This document shows positions 59,695 to 64,000 of a stretch of 64,000 nucleotides of DNA, in pieces. The notes below the pieces were generated by a model. It did not search any database and had not been told where the DNA came from. It saw nothing but the letters and a program-made list of their open reading frames with translations. The position numbers and the translations under genes are program-made. The number at the start of each line of letters is the position of its first letter. The stretch's first letter is position 1. The stretch is from Larkinella rosea (GTDB lineage Bacteria > Bacteroidota > Bacteroidia > Cytophagales > Spirosomataceae), in the NCBI RefSeq assembly GCF_003858635.1, contig NZ_RQJO01000015.1:744001-808000 (forward strand). Direction: 5' to 3'.

Positions 59695-60987
59695 TTAACT
59701 ATAAAGTGGAAATGCTTTCATCCAGGAGTTGATCTCTTCTTTCACTGCCTGGAGTTTAGCTTCGTTATCGTGATTCATCAGAACCTCGTCGATATATACG
59801 ACGATTTGTTCCATATCGGATTCTTTCATGCCGCGCGTGGTAACGGCCGCCGTACCAACCCGCATCCCGGAAGTCACCATCGGCGATTTGTCGTCGAACG
59901 GAACCATATTTTTGTTGATCGTGATATCGGCTTTGATCAGCGTGTTTTCGGCCAGTTTACCCGACAGACCTTTTGAGCGCAAGTCGATCAGCATCAGGTG
60001 GTTGTCGGTGCCGCCCGAAATGATCTGGTAACCTTTCGAAACAAAAGCGGCCGCCATCGCCTGCGCGTTGCGCTGAATCTGGTTGGCGTAATCCCCGAAA
60101 TCGTCGGACAAAGCTTCGCCGAATGCAACGGCTTTGGCCGCAATAATATGTTCCAGCGGACCGCCCTGCGTACCCGGGAATACGCCCGAATCCAGCAGTG
60201 ACGACATCAGCCGCAGCTCGCCTTTTGGCGTTTTGATGCCAAAGGGGTTTTCAAAATCATTCCGCAGCATGATCATACCACCCCGGGGACCGCGCAGCGT
60301 TTTGTGCGTTGTCGTGGTCACAATGTGGCAATGATCCATCGGATCATTTAGTAATCCTTTGGCAATCAGACCCGCCGGGTGCGAAATATCGGCCAGCAGT
60401 AGGGCACCTACCGAATCAGCAATGGCACGTAACCGGGCGTAATCCCAGTCGCGGCTGTAGGCCGAAGCACCGCAAATCAGCAGTTTCGGACGTTCGCGCT
60501 GGGCGGTTTCTTCTACTTTGTCGTAATTGATCACCCCGGTTTCTTTCTCGACGCCGTAAAAAGTCGGCCGAAAATATTTTCCGGAAATATTTACCGCCGA
60601 ACCGTGCGTCAGGTGACCGCCGTGCGACAGGTCGAAACCCAGAATCGTATCACCCGGTTTCAGGCAGGCTACAAAAACCGCCGTGTTGGCCTGCGCGCCC
60701 GAATGGGGTTGCACGTTGGCCCACGAAGCGCCGAACAATTCTTTTACGCGGTCGATGGCAATCTGTTCGATTTCGTCAACGATTTCGCAGCCGCCATAAT
60801 ACCGTTTGCCGGGGAGCCCTTCGGCGTATTTGTTCGTCAATACGGTTCCGGCCGCTTCCAGTACCTGCTTGGAAACGAAGTTTTCGGAAGCGATCAGTTC
60901 CAGACCGGATTCCTGACGGTGTTGTTCTTTGGCGATAAGCTCAAATACCTGTGTGTCACGGGTAATGGAGGTGGCTGTAGTCGACAT
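59695..60987 (-). CDS. glyA: Serine hydroxymethyltransferase
   Basis: 430 residues, whole length. [40 protein letters not shown] at the start, the PLP-binding Lys in [13 protein letters not shown] (about 229) and NLMLIDLR-type folate region ([17 protein letters not shown]). It makes glycine and 5,10-methylene-THF from serine, the main source of one-carbon units, in the cytoplasm as a PLP enzyme. No operon partner; a nested palindrome lies upstream and a 29-bp hairpin downstream. Confidence 0.98.
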   Translation of the reverse strand: MSTTATSITRDTQVFELIAKEQHRQESGLELIASENFVSKQVLEAAGTVLTNKYAEGLPGKRYYGGCEIVDEIEQIAIDRVKELFGASWANVQPHSGAQANTAVFVACLKPGDTILGFDLSHGGHLTHGSAVNISGKYFRPTFYGVEKETGVINYDKVEETAQRERPKLLICGASAYSRDWDYARLRAIADSVGALLLADISHPAGLIAKGLLNDPMDHCHIVTTTTHKTLRGPRGGMIMLRNDFENPFGIKTPKGELRLMSSLLDSGVFPGTQGGPLEHIIAAKAVAFGEALSDDFGDYANQIQRNAQAMAAAFVSKGYQIISGGTDNHLMLIDLRSKGLSGKLAENTLIKADITINKNMVPFDDKSPMVTSGMRVGTAAVTTRGMKESDMEQIVVYIDEVLMNHDNEAKLQAVKEEINSWMKAFPLYS

Positions 60988-61040
60988 AAATAAACGGGTT
61001 GCCGAAGCGATTGGTTATTTTCGTAATAGGATAACAGTTT

Positions 61041-61111
61041 ACGTACCTACGGACTAAAGTCCGTATCTCTTTAATTTTGATAGCAATACGGACTTTAATC
61101 CGTAGGTACGT
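61041..61111. repeat. Nested palindromic element, ACGGACT class, copy 2
   Basis: Arms 61041-61066 and 61086-61111 match at 25 of 26 positions. Each contains ACGGACT-AGTCCGT (one arm with one change). Shares ACGGACTAAAGTCCGT and the GTACC/GGTAC ends with 58637-58723. It lies upstream of glyA, downstream of the AraC gene. Confidence 0.95.
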
Positions 61112-61151
61112 AGTACAAAAGTACGGAGAAAAATAGCATTCTGGTTGTCTT

Positions 61152-62021
61152 CTACTTATTATGTTGAAGCGACTGGTATTTCAGCGGTGTGGTGCCGTTG
61201 TGCAGTTTAAATTGGCGGTGAAAATGCGAAATATTATTGAAACCGCATTCCAGCCCCACCTGGCTGATGCTCAGATCCGACTGCATCAGCAATTTCCGGG
61301 CGTGGCTGATTCTCAGCTCGTTCAGGTATTCGATAAACGATTTGCGGGTTCTTTTCCGGAAATACCGGCAAAAAGCCGCCGGAGCCATCCCGGCCACCGA
61401 CGCCATGTCGTCGACCCGGATTTCTTCCCGGAAATGAGCAAGCATAAAATCCAGCACCCGTTTCATCCGCTCGGTTTCGGCTTCGCTGGCTTTCAGTTCG
61501 TAGTTATCGCTAGCCAGCATGACCGCATTTGGGTCGTCGGCCAGTTGCTGAAGCAGGTAGAGCAGCCGGAGCAGCCGCACCAGGCCATCGCAGTGTAGCA
61601 GACCTTCAACGGCGGCTTTGACGCCCTCCACTTTGTCGCACCCGAAATGCAAACCGTAACGGGCGCGGTTTAGCAAGGCCATGAGTGGTTGTGTTTCAGG
61701 GAGTTGAGGTAGTAAGGTGTCGCCTAATGACTGCGCAAACTGCACGACGATGGCTTCGGCTTTCAGCTCCGAACCCGGCTGGTAATAGTCGTCGTCGTTG
61801 CGCCAGAAGTGCGGCAATCCCGGCCCCAAAAGCACCAGGTCCCCCGCGTCGAAAGGTTCGACATGATCGCCGACAAACCGTTTGCCATGACTGCTGACAA
61901 TATACGTCAATTCGTATTCGGGATGAAAATGCCAGGGGGCGTCGAAAAACGGTAACTCTACGTGCATCACTCTTAGAGAATTGTGATCTCCAAGTTCAAT
62001 TTTTTCAAATAATGCTTTCAC
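61152..62021 (-). CDS. AraC family transcriptional regulator
   Basis: 289 residues from GTG at 62021 (VKALFEKIELGDHNSLRV), which is preferred to a TTG 17 codons upstream. N-terminal cupin sensor domain (LPFFDAPWHFHPEYELTYIVSSHGKRFVGDHV), then two helix-turn-helix motifs of AraC at the C-terminus (RVDDMASVAGMAPAAFCRYFRKRTRKSFIEYLNELRISHARKLL and ISQVGLECGFNNISHFHRQFK). It is divergent from the dioxygenase-like gene at 62166, with 144 bases between, so it probably controls that gene. Ligand likely a sugar or acid. Confidence 0.93.
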   Translation of the reverse strand: MKALFEKIELGDHNSLRVMHVELPFFDAPWHFHPEYELTYIVSSHGKRFVGDHVEPFDAGDLVLLGPGLPHFWRNDDDYYQPGSELKAEAIVVQFAQSLGDTLLPQLPETQPLMALLNRARYGLHFGCDKVEGVKAAVEGLLHCDGLVRLLRLLYLLQQLADDPNAVMLASDNYELKASEAETERMKRVLDFMLAHFREEIRVDDMASVAGMAPAAFCRYFRKRTRKSFIEYLNELRISHARKLLMQSDLSISQVGLECGFNNISHFHRQFKLHNGTTPLKYQSLQHNK

Positions 62022-62165
62022 AACATGCAGTATTTTTACTCTCAAGGAGTAATTAGGGGAACAAAAAGTCAAAATTATACACTTATTGGCATAATAATGA
62101 AATTTTTACAAGATAATATTGAACCAATTTTGTAACACTAATTATTCCTAAACCCGTTAAATTTT

Positions 62166-63002
62166 ATGCAAGTAACCGTCGATAACCCTTCTTTGCTGAA
62201 ACAGTTGGATGAGGAGTATGCCGTCAGCCCGGAAGCGATTGCCTTTTATCGGGAGAACGGTTACGTGAAGTTAAAAGACGTGCTCAGCCCGGAAGTGCTC
62301 CACTATTACGGGGACATCATTACCGGACTGGTTTTGAAGCTGAACACGCTGACCAAATCGATGGAGGAACGGACGACGTATGAGCGGGCCTTTCTCCAGA
62401 TCATGAACCTCTGGCGGGAAGACAAAACCGCCAGAGAGTTCGTTTTTTCGCGTCGCCTGGCCAAAATCGCGGCTGATCTGATGGGCGTCGATGGCGTTCG
62501 ACTTTACCACGACCAGGCGCTTTACAAAGAACCATCGGGCGGTTTTACGCCCTGGCACGCCGACCAGTTTTACTGGCCGTTGTCATCGCCCAAAACCGTT
62601 ACCGTCTGGATTCCGCTGCAGGACACACCGATGGAAATGGGACCGCTGGCGTTTGCCGAACAGAGTCAGGGCGTGGAAATTGGGCGTAATATCGAAATCA
62701 GCGACGAAAGCGAGCGGTTATTGGCCGACGAATTGACCAAGCTGAATTTTAACATCAACGACACGCCTTTTGAACTGGGTGAGGTAAGTTACCACGCCGG
62801 ATGGACGTTCCACCGCGCCGGACCGAACACCTCCGGCACCCCGCGCAAAGTGATGACGATGATTTACATGGATCAGGATCAGACAATTACTAAACCCTTA
62901 AACTCTTATCAGGAAGCTGACTGGACGACGTGGCTGGAAAGTTACCCCATCGGGAGCAAACCCGAAAGCTCGCTGAATCCGCTTTTGTTTGTAAGAGAGT
63001 AA
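62166..63002 (+). CDS. Phytanoyl-CoA dioxygenase (PhyH) family protein
   Basis: 278 residues. Fe(II)/2-oxoglutarate jelly-roll fold: AFYRENGYVKLKDVLSPE start, metal motif HxD in TPWHADQFYWPL (about residue 135), second His in WTFHRAGPN and 2-oxoglutarate Arg in TPRKVMTMIYMD. PhyH-family enzymes hydroxylate many small molecules; the substrate here is unknown. It stands divergent to the AraC gene, which suggests substrate-induced expression. Confidence 0.9.
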   Translation: MQVTVDNPSLLKQLDEEYAVSPEAIAFYRENGYVKLKDVLSPEVLHYYGDIITGLVLKLNTLTKSMEERTTYERAFLQIMNLWREDKTAREFVFSRRLAKIAADLMGVDGVRLYHDQALYKEPSGGFTPWHADQFYWPLSSPKTVTVWIPLQDTPMEMGPLAFAEQSQGVEIGRNIEISDESERLLADELTKLNFNINDTPFELGEVSYHAGWTFHRAGPNTSGTPRKVMTMIYMDQDQTITKPLNSYQEADWTTWLESYPIGSKPESSLNPLLFVRE

Positions 63003-63010
63003 AGAGGATA

Positions 63011-63056
63011 GACAAGAGAGTAAAGACCAGAAAAATTTTGTCTTTATTCTCTTGTC
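63011..63056. repeat. Quasi-palindromic 3'-end element (GACAAGAGA family)
   Basis: GACAAGAGAGTAAAGAC (63011-63027) pairs with GTCTTTATTCTCTTGTC (63040-63056), one G-T pair in 17. It begins 8 bases after the PhyH stop. Related to 8271-8335 and 57792-57861. Confidence 0.85.
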
Positions 63057-63105
63057 TCAATTCTCTTATCTAATTAAGTAAATTAAATATAGGTTGGTTG
63101 TGCAG

Positions 63106-63140
63106 AACACCCCGCTGGAACTCCGGCAGGGTGTTTTTTT
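63106..63140 (+). terminator. Rho-independent terminator
   Basis: AACACCC (63106-63112) pairs with GGGTGTT (63129-63135) around an inner GCTGG/CCGGC stem with loop AACT; a T-run follows. It ends the PhyH unit before dsbD. Confidence 0.8.
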
Positions 63141-63225
63141 TGGTTCTTGCATGATTTGTAGGTGGATTGGAGATATTTTTGCAGAATTCGTGTTGTAGGG
63201 TTGGGCAATTTAGTAAGCCATTGAT

Positions 63226-64000
63226 ATGAAACAAGTTGGCATTTTTTTCTCTTTTCTAGCGGTTTTTCTTGTAACGCTGACGACCGCTTCGGCGCAAATT
63301 CAGCCGGACCCAACGCACTGGACATTTACCACCTCGAAAGCCGAAGCCAAAGTGGGTGATGTGGTGGAGATTCGGATGAATGCCACGATCGACAAAAGCT
63401 GGCACGTCTACTCTTCGGATCTGGATCCGGATTTGGGTCCGATTCCAACCACGCTGAAATTGAAGGAAAACGGCAGTTTTGAGAAAGTCGGTGCGTTTAT
63501 CTCACTTTCCCCGAAAGAAGAATTTGAAGAAGTATGGAACGGCAAAGTGCGGTTTTTTGAAAACAAAGCCGCGCTGGTTCAGAAGGTTAAAATCCTGAAA
63601 CCGAATCCGGTGATCGAAGGCTCCATCGAATACCAGACCTGCTCCGGCACGACCTGCCTGCCACCCACCGAACAGGAGTTTAACGTTTCGATAAAAACCG
63701 CTGGCGTTGCAGCCGTTCCAACAACAGTTGCTCCAACCTCGGAAGCCGTCGCAACCGGCGAACCCACGTCAGTTTCCGCGACGAAAGATACGGTTTCGAA
63801 AGTGGCCGTTGCGCCTTCGACTGAAGCCGTAAAAACCGACTCCGAAACCGTTGCATCAGCGGCACCGGTTGTTCCGTCACAACTCGAAAATGATCAGCCC
63901 CAAAAGCCCGAATCGCTGCTTGGTTTTATGATTGCGGCTTTTCTGTCGGGCCTGCTGGCGTTGCTGACGCCCTGCGTTTTCCCGATCATCCCGATGACGG
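63226..64000 (+). CDS. dsbD: Thiol:disulfide interchange protein DsbD, N-terminal part (cut by window edge)
   Basis: The frame opens at the ATG at 63226 and runs past 64000 (258 residues visible). Signal peptide MKQVGIFFSFLAVFLVTLTTASA, N-terminal periplasmic DsbC/D-like domain with the Cys pair TCSGTTC (about 139 and 144), an Ala/Thr/Val-rich linker of about 60 residues, and the first membrane segment GFMIAAFLSGLLALLTPCVFPIIP with the transmembrane Cys. DsbD moves electrons from cytoplasmic thioredoxin to periplasmic substrates such as DsbC and cytochrome c maturation proteins. A TATTTTTG box at 63174-63181 may be the promoter. Confidence 0.92.
   Translation, partial: MKQVGIFFSFLAVFLVTLTTASAQIQPDPTHWTFTTSKAEAKVGDVVEIRMNATIDKSWHVYSSDLDPDLGPIPTTLKLKENGSFEKVGAFISLSPKEEFEEVWNGKVRFFENKAALVQKVKILKPNPVIEGSIEYQTCSGTTCLPPTEQEFNVSIKTAGVAAVPTTVAPTSEAVATGEPTSVSATKDTVSKVAVAPSTEAVKTDSETVASAAPVVPSQLENDQPQKPESLLGFMIAAFLSGLLALLTPCVFPIIPMT

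Noticed and set aside
58637-61111. glyA-tatC segment as a composite transposon bounded by inverted repeats
   Set aside because: The ends are separate nested palindromes, not one pair of transposon ends; no transposase is present and the genes are housekeeping.

Overview
The window reads as chromosomal DNA of a free-living, Gram-negative Bacteroidota, most likely a Spirosoma/Larkinella-type member of the Cytophagales. The basis is a SusC/SusD pair under ECF-sigma/FecR control, a C-terminal type IX secretion sorting domain, a Wzi-family outer-membrane protein, promoter motifs of the TAnnTTTG type, no obvious Shine-Dalgarno sequences, and moderately high GC. The genus is an inference. I saw no rRNA, tRNA, CRISPR array, transposase or prophage gene. 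LAYOUT. 1-5.6 kb: end of a membrane protein, two tandem paralogous MFS transporters, a small secreted protein, and an isolated FecR/ECF-sigma pair. 6-13.9 kb: mostly housekeeping genes: SCP2 protein, Tat-exported Gfo/Idh/MocA oxidoreductase, RidA, PdxJ, YqeY, CvpA, RlmN, PiT phosphate transporter, PlsC-like acyltransferase. 14-22.4 kb: outer-membrane barrel, small secreted proteins (one behind a sigma-54 promoter), aldo/keto reductase, GH95-like glycosidase, VOC protein, and a low-GC DUF1016 PD-(D/E)XK nuclease between two terminators. 22.5-29 kb: envelope and lipid genes: NAPE-PLD-like metallohydrolase, ceramidase-like amidase, MlaE-MlaF-MlaD, then glutamate racemase. 29.1-45.9 kb: a carbohydrate-uptake region with FG-GAP proteins, an esterase, the operon sigma-FecR-SusC-SusD-ASPIC/UnbV lipoprotein, a sugar isomerase-like protein and a clan GH-A glycosidase. 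45.9-58.6 kb: LtaS-like sulfatase-fold protein, pirin, DUF418 membrane protein, a giant T9SS-exported repeat protein, a cysteine-free thioredoxin-fold protein, Wzi. 58.7-64 kb: TatC, GlyA, an AraC regulator divergent from a phytanoyl-CoA dioxygenase-like enzyme, and the start of DsbD. HOW THE GENES WORK TOGETHER. The 31.7-42.5 kb operon looks like a self-regulated uptake system. The SusC here carries the STN signalling domain that FecR would sense, and the large ASPIC/FG-GAP lipoprotein would be its surface partner. TatC can export the two Tat-signal proteins in the window. The Mla genes plus two N-acyl-lipid hydrolase candidates suggest outer-membrane lipid handling. MOST UNUSUAL SIGNALS. (1) At least eleven intergenic spacers are filled by long quasi-palindromes made of low-complexity words; at least three word families recur at separate loci, and most sit directly after a stop codon. 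(2) Four nested 'palindrome of palindromes' elements of two related classes resemble REP/BIME-type repeats, with no transposase nearby. (3) Both sigma/FecR pairs have such an element between sigma and anti-sigma.
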